A DNA stretch of 7,884 nucleotides from Ruminococcus sp. UBA3855 (lineage in GTDB: Bacteria; Bacillota; Clostridia; Oscillospirales; Ruminococcaceae): assembly GCA_002392545.1 (NCBI GenBank), contig DGHF01000054.1:1-7884 (forward strand), in the 5' to 3' direction. Every line of letters begins with the position of its first letter. The first letter of the stretch is position 1. Under the pieces are notes generated by a model. That model was not told the origin of the DNA, ran no database searches, and saw only the letters and a program-made list of their open reading frames with translations. The translations under genes were made by a program, and so were the position numbers. Below are positions 1-6,432 of the stretch, piece after piece.

Positions 1-9
1 CATACAAAC

Positions 10-48
10 AAAAACGGCTGTACCAAGCCATGAGGTACAGCCGTTTTT
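10..48 (-). terminator. Rho-independent terminator of the permease gene
   Basis: The arms at 10-24 and 34-48 are a perfect 15-bp inverted repeat (AAAAACGGCTGTACC and its complement) around a 9-nt loop. Read on the minus strand, the hairpin starts 15 nt after the permease stop codon and ends in a TTTTTG TTTGT tract, the layout of an intrinsic terminator. The A/T-flanked arms are symmetrical, so it could also stop transcription coming from the left. It closes the ATPase-permease operon. Confidence 0.9.
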
Positions 49-63
49 CATATATCCGTCTTG

Positions 64-2106
64 TTATTTTCTTTCTTTGATGATACTCTTACTGCAAAAG
101 TAAGTGATGAGGAAATATCCGCCATAGATCAGCAGGATAATGACCGTGGTTGCTGCCATGGATGTGCCGACCTGCTGTGTTCCAATAGATTCCAGGATCA
201 CAGAGGAGCAACGCATACCAAAAATGGAATGAATGCAGGCAAGCAGCAGCGGCAGCAGGAAGAAAATGCCCATCTGCACAAACAACGATCTTTCAATGTC
301 TCCTTCTTCAACACCGATCTTGCGGAGCATTTCATAGCGTGAAATGCTATCTGTACTTTCGGACAGTTCCTTGAGGGCGAGAATCGCACCGCAGGCGATC
401 AGAAATACAAGTCCGATATACAAACCTAAGAAGGTCACGATCGCACCAAGACCGACGGCACCTTCATAGATCTCCTTCTTGGTGTTAATGGAACCAATGA
501 AATCCTCATCCGGATGCTCCTTTTCCCATTTCTCAACAGCCTGATGAAATCTTGTACGCATTTCTGCTTCAACAGAAATCACTTCCTCATCGGTATCGGC
601 AGTGTAATTGCCAGCCAGATATTCCATATACCTGTAGTTCGGGTCGATCATATCATCCGGCACAACAAATATGCCGAAATTCAAAGCCTGCGCTCCGATC
701 ATGATAAAACCGTCCTGACACCTGTCATAACGTGCGTGCAGTGTTTTGCCGAAAATCGTCATATCCGGACTGTTTGCAAGTGCCTTATCAAACAATTGGC
801 GCTGGTTGTTGAAATTGCAAAGAAGTACATATTCTCCGTCATCCAGTGTGATCGTATCTTTTCCATAGAGTTGGCAGAGCGCATTATAATCGCTGATCCT
901 GATAATTTCCTGCCATGCATTGCCTTTCAGCATGGGATCCTGTTCCAATGCCTGATTTAATATATCCCCCATTACACTGCTCAGTGTAAAAGACGGGTCT
1001 GCATAGGTGATAAAATGCACATACTCCCGGAATCCGTCAGTAAGCGACAGATCCGCTGCGGCATACAGGTTGGAAAGTGCAAAATCACCGTTCTCACTGT
1101 CGCACTCCATGGTGACGATCTCACAGTCAGCGGTGCAGTATTCTTTCAGGTTACTATTGAGAGAATTGCGAATGGAAAATGCGGATGCCAGTGTACAGAT
1201 CGTAACGAATAACATCAGGCAGATAATGGTCATAGACAATACCATTGTGTTGATCTTACTGCTTATCTGGCGAAACGTAAACGCATTCAGACTGCGGTAA
1301 TACAAGTTTTTCATGCTCATTACGATGCGCAGCAGCATTCCGGATACCGACCAGAAGATGAAAAATGTGGCAGCACATCCCAGTACAATGCAGAGTGTGA
1401 ACCTCGCCTGGTCTAACTGTGCTAAGTGCCAGCCAACCTGAATATAGGCATATGTCAGTGCTGCTGCGGAAACCAGAAAAATCAGAACACATAGCACAGG
1501 GTTTTTCAGCTTGATCTTTTCGGTTTTCTTACCGGACTGCAACAGGTCGATCAGCTTCATGCGAGTGATGACGGCACTGTTGAACAGCATTACCACAAGA
1601 TACATCACTGCAAAATATACAACAGTCTTGACGATTGCTTCGCTTGAAATGGTGAATTGATAGGCAGTCATGTCTACTTCAAACAAACTCGCAGTCAATG
1701 CACTCATAAGTTGTGAAAGTCCGATACCGATCAATAATCCGACAAGCAGGGAACCAATGCCAATGAGAATGGTTTCTGTCAGAAGAATAGCAGATATTTT
1801 ACCCTTGCTTATTCCAAGTGTCATGTACAGAGCAAATTCCTTGTTGCGTCGTTTCATCAGAAAACGGCTTGCATATACAATGAGCAGACCAAGCACACAC
1901 GCTACAAAAATACTGACACCCGAAAGCAGCGATTCCAGCAGTCGGATGATCTCATACTGGCTTTCGGAAAGTTTCATCATTGCCGCCTGTCCGCCAATGG
2001 CATTGAACACATAGAACACCGAAACGCCGATGATAAGCGTAAAAAAGTAGATCGCATAGTCACGCAGACTTTTGCGGATATTACTGAGGGAGAGCTTAAA
2101 GAGCAT
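64..2106 (-). CDS. BceB-like ABC transporter permease (antimicrobial peptide resistance/sensing)
   Basis: This 680-aa membrane protein has the layout of the BceB/VraG/YxdM group: about ten hydrophobic segments (residues roughly 17-37, 60-80, 108-134, 158-180, 202-222, 234-258, 286-310, 550-577, 609-630, 650-671). A polar domain of about 240 residues lies between segments 7 and 8, and FtsX-like permease halves sit at each end. The charged stretches RRNKEFALYMTLG (86-98) and RYEMLRKIG (590-598) sit where these permeases contact the ATPase. In the family, the external domain recognises cell-wall-active peptides (bacitracin, lantibiotics, defensins) or their lipid complexes, and the permease also activates the partner kinase. 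Here the ligand is unknown. The start is supported by a GGGAGGTGA site 8 nt upstream (2115-2123). It overlaps the ATPase gene by 11 bp, implying coupled translation. Length is close to the usual 620-680 aa and no break is seen. Confidence 0.93.
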   Translation of the reverse strand: MLFKLSLSNIRKSLRDYAIYFFTLIIGVSVFYVFNAIGGQAAMMKLSESQYEIIRLLESLLSGVSIFVACVLGLLIVYASRFLMKRRNKEFALYMTLGISKGKISAILLTETILIGIGSLLVGLLIGIGLSQLMSALTASLFEVDMTAYQFTISSEAIVKTVVYFAVMYLVVMLFNSAVITRMKLIDLLQSGKKTEKIKLKNPVLCVLIFLVSAAALTYAYIQVGWHLAQLDQARFTLCIVLGCAATFFIFWSVSGMLLRIVMSMKNLYYRSLNAFTFRQISSKINTMVLSMTIICLMLFVTICTLASAFSIRNSLNSNLKEYCTADCEIVTMECDSENGDFALSNLYAAADLSLTDGFREYVHFITYADPSFTLSSVMGDILNQALEQDPMLKGNAWQEIIRISDYNALCQLYGKDTITLDDGEYVLLCNFNNQRQLFDKALANSPDMTIFGKTLHARYDRCQDGFIMIGAQALNFGIFVVPDDMIDPNYRYMEYLAGNYTADTDEEVISVEAEMRTRFHQAVEKWEKEHPDEDFIGSINTKKEIYEGAVGLGAIVTFLGLYIGLVFLIACGAILALKELSESTDSISRYEMLRKIGVEEGDIERSLFVQMGIFFLLPLLLACIHSIFGMRCSSVILESIGTQQVGTSMAATTVIILLIYGGYFLITYFCSKSIIKERK

Positions 2107-2860
2107 CGCTCACGTCACCTCCCAGAAGCGTCACCACGTCAATGATCTTGTCGAAAAACTGCTTGCGGCTGTCTGTTCCACGGCTGATCTCGTGGAAGAT
2201 CCTGCCGTCCTTGATGAAGATGACACGTCCCGCATAGCTTGCGGTGAAGCTGTCATGCGTGACCATCATAATGGTCGCACCGCATTCCTGATTCAGATAG
2301 CGGAAGCGTTCCAGCAGCATTTTCGCCGCCTTGGAATCGAGCGCACCTGTCGGCTCGTCTGCAAGCACAAGCTTCGGGTTTGTAACGATGGCACGAGCCG
2401 AAGCGACACGCTGTTTCTGACCGCCGGACATCTGATAGGGATACTTCTGCAAGACCTCCGTGATGCCGAGCTGCTCGGCTACATTTCGGACTGCCGTGTC
2501 GATCTCACCGGCAGACTTTTTCTGAATGGAGAGTGCCAGCGCAATATTCTCGTAGGCGGTCAGCGTATCCAGCAGGTTGAAGTCCTGAAAGATGAAACCC
2601 AGCTTTTCACGCCGAAATTTGTTCAAAGCCTTGCCTTTGAGAGCAGTAATGTCCGTGCTTTCGAGGTAGATATGCCCTGCGGTCACACGATCAATGGTGG
2701 AGATGCAGTTGAGCAAGGTGGTCTTTCCGCTGCCCGAAGCACCCATAATGGCAACAAATTCGCCACCATCCACCGAAAAAGAAATATCATCAATGGCTTT
2801 CGTCAGGCTCGACTTGTTCCCGTAATATTTTTCAATTTGCTGTATGTTCAGAAGTTCCAT
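2096..2860 (-). CDS. BceA-like ABC transporter ATP-binding protein
   Basis: This 254-aa ATPase belongs to the MacB/LolD/BceA type that energises the adjacent permease from the cytoplasmic side. All motifs are intact: Walker A GASGSGKTT (40-48), Q-loop Gln92 in FQDFN, signature MSGGQ (144-148), Walker B LVLADEP (164-170), D-loop ALDS (173-176) and H-loop His202. Length matches BceA (about 250 aa). An in-frame ATG 36 nt further upstream would add 12 residues. The start at 2860 is preferred because AAAGGAG lies 8 nt before it and because the protein then begins with the usual strand leading to the KYYG A-loop tyrosine. The gene is preceded by its own promoter and a BceR-type box in the 93-bp gap after the kinase gene, so it is probably induced separately from the regulator genes. 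Confidence 0.95.
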   Translation of the reverse strand: MELLNIQQIEKYYGNKSSLTKAIDDISFSVDGGEFVAIMGASGSGKTTLLNCISTIDRVTAGHIYLESTDITALKGKALNKFRREKLGFIFQDFNLLDTLTAYENIALALSIQKKSAGEIDTAVRNVAEQLGITEVLQKYPYQMSGGQKQRVASARAIVTNPKLVLADEPTGALDSKAAKMLLERFRYLNQECGATIMMVTHDSFTASYAGRVIFIKDGRIFHEISRGTDSRKQFFDKIIDVVTLLGGDVSDAL

Positions 2861-2884
2861 GTTAACAGCTCCTTTCTGTATTCT

Positions 2885-2913
2885 ATCATACAGCATTTTT
2901 TCGTTTCTGTCGC
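2885..2913 (-). promoter_or_regulatory. Predicted promoter of the ATPase-permease operon
   Basis: On the minus strand, GCGACA (2908-2913) and TATGAT (2885-2890) are separated by 17 bp, giving a start of transcription near 2878 and a short leader to the ATG at 2860. The -35 is poor (4 of 6) and the -10 good (5 of 6), as expected for a promoter that needs an activator. The predicted activator box lies 18 bp upstream of the -35. Confidence 0.55.
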
Positions 2914-2931
2914 TGTTTTAATCTTACAGAA

Positions 2932-2949
2932 CATTACAATTTTGTAATG
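2932..2949. promoter_or_regulatory. BceR-type response-regulator binding site
   Basis: CATTACAA and TTGTAATG form a perfect 8-bp inverted repeat around 2 bp. The core 2934-2947 reads TTACA-N4-TGTAA on both strands and fits the published TNACA-N4-TGTAA consensus of BceR-like regulators. It lies 4 bp past the kinase stop codon and about 60 bp upstream of the predicted start of transcription of the transporter operon, where such activators bind. Binding by the regulator encoded at 3946-4608 is inferred. Confidence 0.75.
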
Positions 2950-2953
2950 CCAG

Positions 2954-3949
2954 TCACCGTACATCATGTATATCATTCTTGCCGAATGTGATGATGATCT
3001 CGGTAAACTCCCCCTGCCCTGACTTTGCTGCAACACCGTGACCGAGCTTGTCACACAGCTTTTTGACGATATAAAGCCCCATTCCCGTAGACTTCCTGTG
3101 CGTCCGTCCATTCTCGCCGGTGAAGGATTTTTCAAAGATATACGGCATATCATGTTCGGGAATGCCACAGCCGTTGTCACGAAAATGCAGGACGGTCTTG
3201 TCGGGAAAGTCCTCTGCTGTGACGGTAATTTCACTCGCTTCATATTTCATACTGTTGCCCATGATCTGTCCGAGGATAAATCCCAGCCACTTACCGTCTG
3301 TCATGACATCCATATCAAGTTCTTCGGTATGGAGCGTGATATTCCGTTCCTGCAATTCCTCACGGTTTTTGACCGCAATATCCGCAAAGGCACGTTTGAG
3401 CGAAACGGGCTTTATGATGTAGTCCTTTTCGGCATTTCTGCTTCGGGCGTAGTAGAGAACATTCTCGATGTAATTATCGATGCGCTTTAACTGTTCTGCG
3501 TATTTGGTGTTACCGTCATTATGGCACATGAGCTGCACACTCGCAACGGGAAGCTTGATCTCATGCACCCAAAGTTCGATATATTCCCGAAATTCCTTGT
3601 TTTCACGGCGGTGCCCAGCGATATGCTCACACATGGATTTGTTGGTTTCCTGCATGACCTCGTATAAAATGCGTCCGTCCAGAAAGTCAGGATTTTCTGT
3701 CATTTCGGAGAGCAGATATTTCTTGTCCAGCTCGTCCAGACAGTGCAGGAGTTTATCATAATAGCTCTTTTTGCGGAAATATCCCCACACTTCCGCAAAA
3801 ATAATCGAAAGCAGAAGTATCAGGCTGACGATCACGATCGCCTGAAAAGATATGCGGAACGCCGCCATAAAGATCAGCACAAGCAACCATGAAATGCCGT
3901 AGATCAGGTATGCCGTGAGCCTGTCCTTCAAGTAGTCTGTCAGCTTCAT
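2954..3949 (-). CDS. BceS-like intramembrane-sensing histidine kinase
   Basis: This 331-aa membrane kinase has two transmembrane segments (about 12-31 and 35-53) joined by only a few residues. It therefore has no extracellular sensor domain, the hallmark of Bce-type kinases, which take their signal from the transporter permease. The cytoplasmic part has the H-box WVHEIKLP with phospho-accepting His129, the N-box QIMGNSMKY (Asn232), the G1 box DNGCGIP (258-264), the F-box near 271-278 and the G2 box STGMGLYI (287-294), all intact. Length matches BceS (about 334 aa). Its ATG overlaps the stop of the regulator gene by 4 bp, so the two are translated together. The next gene downstream is the ATPase, after a 93-bp regulatory gap. 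Partner and role are inferred from family and context. Confidence 0.94.
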   Translation of the reverse strand: MKLTDYLKDRLTAYLIYGISWLLVLIFMAAFRISFQAIVIVSLILLLSIIFAEVWGYFRKKSYYDKLLHCLDELDKKYLLSEMTENPDFLDGRILYEVMQETNKSMCEHIAGHRRENKEFREYIELWVHEIKLPVASVQLMCHNDGNTKYAEQLKRIDNYIENVLYYARSRNAEKDYIIKPVSLKRAFADIAVKNREELQERNITLHTEELDMDVMTDGKWLGFILGQIMGNSMKYEASEITVTAEDFPDKTVLHFRDNGCGIPEHDMPYIFEKSFTGENGRTHRKSTGMGLYIVKKLCDKLGHGVAAKSGQGEFTEIIITFGKNDIHDVR

Positions 3950-4608
3950 TTCAGCACATACCCCTGTTTCTTGCGTGTTTCAATGGCTTCGGGGAGTCCC
4001 AGTTCTGCAAGTTTGCCCCGTAGGCGGCTGACATTGACCGAGAGCGCATTGTCATTGACAAATTCGTCATTGTCCCAAAGTGCGGTCATCAGCTCATCAC
4101 GGGTAACGATCTCGCCCTGACGGTCAAGCAATTGCTGAAAGATAATCATTTCATTTTTGGTGAGTATCTGCTCCGAGCCGTTTCGTGTCAGACTACCCTT
4201 GACAGTGCTGACCTCCACATCATGGTATTTCTGTACTGCACCGACCTTTGCTGAACGTTTCAATACCGCCGAGATACGCAGAAGCAGGATCGTCGGATTG
4301 TAGGGCTTTGTGATATAATCATCTGCACCGTAGCTCATGGACAATACCTCATCTATCTCGGTGGTACGGCTCGTAAGCATAATGACGGGTGTATCGTTGC
4401 TCTTGCGGAAGTCCTGCAAAAGTGTTTCGCCGTTCACGTTCGGGAGATTGATATCAAGCAGGATCAGGTCAGAATAGGAGGACTTCATCTGCTCCGATAC
4501 ATTAGAATAGTCTGTCACAGCGACAGGCTCATAGCCTGCATTTTTCAGCAAGATAGACAGCTCATCACGCAGGGTTGTTTCATCTTCTATTATCATGATT
4601 CGTTTCAT
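3946..4608 (-). CDS. BceR-like OmpR-family response regulator
   Basis: This 220-aa two-domain regulator has a receiver domain (about 1-115) with the acidic pair Glu8/Asp9, phospho-acceptor Asp52 in LLDINLP, Thr79 in MLTSR and Lys101 in ITKPY. A winged-helix DNA-binding domain of OmpR/PhoB type follows (about 125-219). Its recognition helix lies around 187-200 and the wing ends in KKQGYVLK. All key residues are present, and length is typical of BceR/VraR-type Bce regulators. AGGAG 8 nt upstream (4617-4621) supports the ATG at 4608. It is the first gene of the regulator-kinase operon, with a strong promoter at 4640-4668. The predicted target is the inverted repeat at 2932-2949 before the transporter genes. 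Confidence 0.95.
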   Translation of the reverse strand: MKRIMIIEDETTLRDELSILLKNAGYEPVAVTDYSNVSEQMKSSYSDLILLDINLPNVNGETLLQDFRKSNDTPVIMLTSRTTEIDEVLSMSYGADDYITKPYNPTILLLRISAVLKRSAKVGAVQKYHDVEVSTVKGSLTRNGSEQILTKNEMIIFQQLLDRQGEIVTRDELMTALWDNDEFVNDNALSVNVSRLRGKLAELGLPEAIETRKKQGYVLK

Positions 4609-4639
4609 TTCTTTTGCTCCTGTTCAGTGGGATACTATT

Positions 4640-4668
4640 ATCATAGCATATATTGGGGAGTAAATCAA
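4640..4668 (-). promoter_or_regulatory. Sigma-A type promoter of the regulator-kinase operon
   Basis: On the minus strand, TTGATT (4663-4668) and TATGAT (4640-4645) are 17 bp apart, and TGC directly before the -10 makes it an extended -10. The predicted start is near 4633, leaving about 25 nt of leader including AGGAG. The match is good enough for constitutive basal expression, as is usual for bceRS-type operons. Confidence 0.75.
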
Positions 4669-4669
4669 G

Positions 4670-4683
4670 TTTCAGATTTGTAA
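4670..4683 (-). promoter_or_regulatory. Degenerate BceR-like box upstream of the regulator promoter
   Basis: On the minus strand this reads TTACA-AATC-TGAAA, one base off the TNACA-N4-TGTAA consensus that is matched perfectly at 2934-2947. It lies 1 bp upstream of the predicted -35 of the regulator operon. A weak autoregulatory site is possible, but a one-mismatch match in AT-rich DNA could be chance. Confidence 0.3.
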
Positions 4684-4707
4684 CTTTGACGCCGGTGGAA
4701 TCAAAGT
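4683..4707 (-). repeat. Inverted repeat after the zinc-finger gene (weak terminator candidate)
   Basis: ACTTTGA (4683-4689) and TCAAAGT (4701-4707) form a perfect 7-bp inverted repeat around an 11-nt GC-rich loop. It begins 4 nt after the stop codon of the gene at 4711-5739. No T-run follows on the minus strand, so it is at best a weak terminator or a transcript-stabilising hairpin. Some read-through into the regulator operon is possible. Confidence 0.4.
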
Positions 4708-4710
4708 CCC

Positions 4711-5739
4711 TCACTTTTTCTTTCCCTGTTCAGCCCTCCACTCAGCTTCGATCTGCGATTGATACACCACGATCTCCGCTTCGAGCTTTTTAAGCAGTGC
4801 GGTCTGTTCATCGCCGGGGATAATGTTTTCAGCCTGACAGCGGTCTATCTCGGCTTTCATTCTCGCTTTGAACTCCGCATTTCGGGACTTAAACTTGTTG
4901 ACATATCGCATATCCTCCTGAACAGTAGCTTTCAAGCCCGATGTATGCTGTGACAGATAAGTTGTCAGTTTAGTCATATGCTCGTTATATGTGTCCTTTG
5001 ACTTGGCTCTGCGCTTCTCATTTTTCTTGTCATGCTGATATGCCGCCTGACACTCCTCACCGTCACAACATACAGCATTTTTCTTTCCGAGGAACACCTT
5101 ACCGCAATACTTACAGCTGCAAACATATAGCTTTTTGCTATGAATAGAGAAGCTGAAATCATAGAAGAAATTGACGAGGGCAGTGTCGGCTACGGTGTAA
5201 ATATCGTTCCTGTCATTTCCCCGTATGATTATCTTATCAAAACTGAGCCTGAATGCTTTCATGTCGCTCTCGGAATTAAAGTCGAAGTTCCAGTCATCAC
5301 GCATAACTTCACGGATATTGTTGAACACTTCGTTGACATACTCGGTGGACTTCTTCAAGGCACGGGTATTGAAGAAAGCCCCTGCCTTGTCAATATCAGC
5401 TCTCGCAGAAAGAAAAATATCCCTCAGCGTGTCGGAGTAGTACCGTGTAAAGAAGTTGAAGCTGTTCAGGCGATTATCGTCAAACCGTTCCAATATCTCA
5501 CGGAACACTGCACCTCTGCCGTTGATAGTACCTATCAACTCGTCCGTGAGCTGCTCATAGTCCAGAAAGCCGTTGCGGAACTCCGTAATATCTCTGAAAA
5601 CCTCATCAAAACTCAGGACGGTCTGCATATCTTCGGAGATATTTCCCCATAATTCCGGATCATCCTCCGTGACCACAAAAATAACGTTTTTAGCCTGCTC
5701 GTCGATGCGATAGAGCAGGATTTTTCTATTTTCAGCCAT
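4711..5739 (-). CDS. Uncharacterised zinc-finger-like protein (possibly DUF6076 family)
   Basis: This is a 342-aa soluble protein without signal peptide or membrane segments, and I cannot assign a function. The first 200 residues are mixed, acidic and helical, with no motif I recognise. Residues 207-230 form a Cys-rich segment, CSCKYCGKVF followed by CC and a further Cys (Cys207, 209, 212, 224, 225, 230), which looks like a zinc ribbon of the CGNR sort. A strongly basic patch follows (HDKKNEKRRAKSK, 236-248), then charged helices likely to form a coiled coil (about 275-340). The Cys pattern and overall plan recall Clostridia proteins annotated DUF6076, from memory only. Nucleic-acid binding is plausible, and the operator-like repeats in its promoter suggest it might regulate itself. 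AGGAAAG 9 nt upstream (5749-5755) supports the ATG. It is transcribed towards the regulator-kinase operon but is probably a separate unit. Confidence 0.85.
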   Translation of the reverse strand: MAENRKILLYRIDEQAKNVIFVVTEDDPELWGNISEDMQTVLSFDEVFRDITEFRNGFLDYEQLTDELIGTINGRGAVFREILERFDDNRLNSFNFFTRYYSDTLRDIFLSARADIDKAGAFFNTRALKKSTEYVNEVFNNIREVMRDDWNFDFNSESDMKAFRLSFDKIIIRGNDRNDIYTVADTALVNFFYDFSFSIHSKKLYVCSCKYCGKVFLGKKNAVCCDGEECQAAYQHDKKNEKRRAKSKDTYNEHMTKLTTYLSQHTSGLKATVQEDMRYVNKFKSRNAEFKARMKAEIDRCQAENIIPGDEQTALLKKLEAEIVVYQSQIEAEWRAEQGKKK

Positions 5740-5755
5740 GTTTTGCTTCTTTCCT

Positions 5756-5781
5756 ATAACGTAATGTTTTATGTACGTTAT
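5756..5781. promoter_or_regulatory. Operator-like inverted repeat O1 on the transcription start
   Basis: ATAACGTA (5756-5763) and TACGTTAT (5774-5781) are perfect inverted 8-mers with a 10-bp spacer. The predicted start of transcription of the 4711-5739 gene is near 5779, so the repeat covers about +1 to +25, the usual place for a repressor. The binding protein is unknown. Confidence 0.65.
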
Positions 5782-5785
5782 GAAT

Positions 5786-5814
5786 ATTATAGCACTTTAG
5801 ACCATGCTTGTCAA
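5786..5814 (-). promoter_or_regulatory. Perfect consensus promoter of the zinc-finger protein gene
   Basis: On the minus strand, TTGACA (5809-5814) and TATAAT (5786-5791) match the sigma-A consensus in all 12 positions, with an optimal 17-bp spacer and a TGC extended -10. Transcription would start near 5779, leaving about 40 nt of leader before the ATG at 5739. An unregulated promoter this strong is uncommon for a chromosomal gene, and the flanking inverted repeats suggest it is normally repressed. Confidence 0.9.
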
Positions 5815-5829
5815 CAGTTTTCGATAAAT

Positions 5830-5856
5830 TATAACGTAATTTTAACTTACGTTATA
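5830..5856. promoter_or_regulatory. Operator-like inverted repeat O2 upstream of the promoter
   Basis: TATAACGTAA (5830-5839) and TTACGTTATA (5847-5856) are perfect 10-bp inverted arms around 7 bp. This is the strongest copy of the repeat family and carries the same half-site as O1. It lies 15 bp upstream of the -35 of the 4711-5739 gene, so it could be a second operator or an activator site. Confidence 0.65.
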
Positions 5857-5871
5857 CAATTTGTGTGATAA

Positions 5872-5928
5872 ATAACGTTAAATTCCAATATTATAACGTA
5901 ATGTTATGGACTTGTCGCATATCGTTAT
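5872..5928. promoter_or_regulatory. Further ATAACGTAA-type half-sites
   Basis: Three more relatives of the O1/O2 half-site follow: ATAACGTTA with the 8-bp palindrome TAACGTTA (5873-5880), TATAACGTAA (5892-5901), and a partial inverted copy CGTTAT (5923-5928). The 14-bp string at 5892-5905 is identical to 5755-5768 at O1. This extends the array to about 170 bp, in the direction of the plus-strand remnant. Confidence 0.5.
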
Positions 5929-5941
5929 GGTAAAATGGTAT

Positions 5942-5967
5942 TGTCAGCAAGAGAAAGAACGCTGACA
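5942..5967. repeat. Inverted repeat TGTCAGC / GCTGACA
   Basis: TGTCAGC (5942-5948) and GCTGACA (5961-5967) are perfect 7-bp arms around a 12-nt purine-rich spacer. It lies between the operator array and the secretion-protein remnant. It could be an RNA hairpin or a protein site, and it has no T-run, so it is not a terminator. Confidence 0.5.
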
Positions 5968-5984
5968 GCGGAACAGCATACCTC

Positions 5985-6425
5985 ATGTTGACCGCAACAA
6001 TTATAAAGCACTTTATCAACAGCCTCGCTGTTAACAATATTGGAGAAGCCGTTACATCAGCACAGCAGATAGCCACTATTGTTCCGGCAGATACCCCTGT
6101 GGAAATGGTCTGCTATGTAAAAAATATGGACATTGCTGATATTGAAATCGGCATGGAATCTGAAATCAAACTGGAAGCCTATCCGTATAACAAATTCGGA
6201 ACAGTGGATGCTACAGTCAAATATATCAGCCCCAGTTTGTTTAACAGCGAGCAGCTTGGAAATGTGTATCTTGTAAAGCTGGATATTAATAATGACAATC
6301 CTGATATCAATATTATGTCCGGACTTTCAGGGAGCGTTGAAATCAAAACGGATAAGAGAACAGTAATGGATTATTTCCTTGAACCGATTTTGAAAGGGTT
6401 TGATGAAAGCCTGAAAGAAAAATAG
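5985..6425 (+). pseudogene. C-terminal remnant of an HlyD-type secretion adaptor
   Basis: From about residue 11 this 146-aa open frame matches the C-terminal part of HlyD/membrane-fusion adaptors: the lipoyl-domain exit SLAVNNIGEAVTSAQ, then IATIVPADTPVEM, the barrel-like segment with DIADIEIGMESEIKLEAYPY and GTVDATVKYISPSLF, and a tail resembling the family's C-terminal end. Such adaptors join an ABC exporter to the cell surface to export peptides or bacteriocins and are normally 400 aa or more. The N-terminal membrane anchor, coiled coil and first lipoyl half are missing. The preceding sequence stays open back to a stop at 5931-5933 but shows no adaptor-like residues. No convincing ribosome binding site precedes the ATG at 5985. 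I infer a 5'-truncated, probably unexpressed gene with the break near 5985-6015. The 3' end (TAG at 6423-6425) is natural. Confidence 0.78.
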
Positions 6426-6432
6426 TTGTTTT

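Noticed and set aside
2905..2931. TTCTGT / ACAGAA inverted pair inside the transporter promoter
   Set aside because: The arms are only 6 bp with a 15-bp spacer and do not fit the BceR consensus. It is probably chance next to the real box.
2072..2947. 291-aa plus-strand open frame
   Set aside because: It is a shadow of the ATPase gene, which has every ABC motif on the opposite strand. The shadow has no domain pattern or ribosome binding site.
5140..5652. 170-aa plus-strand open frame
   Set aside because: It is antisense to the 342-aa gene, which has a consensus promoter and a ribosome binding site. No independent coding evidence is seen.
5912..5936. Possible plus-strand promoter TTGTCG / TAAAAT
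   Set aside because: The spacer is only 13 bp. Only the extended -10 (TGGTAAAAT) is acceptable, which is too weak to annotate.
5891..6076. 61-aa minus-strand open frame with hydrophobic C-terminal half
   Set aside because: It overlaps the operator array and is antisense to the adaptor remnant. It has no ribosome binding site and no recognisable motif.
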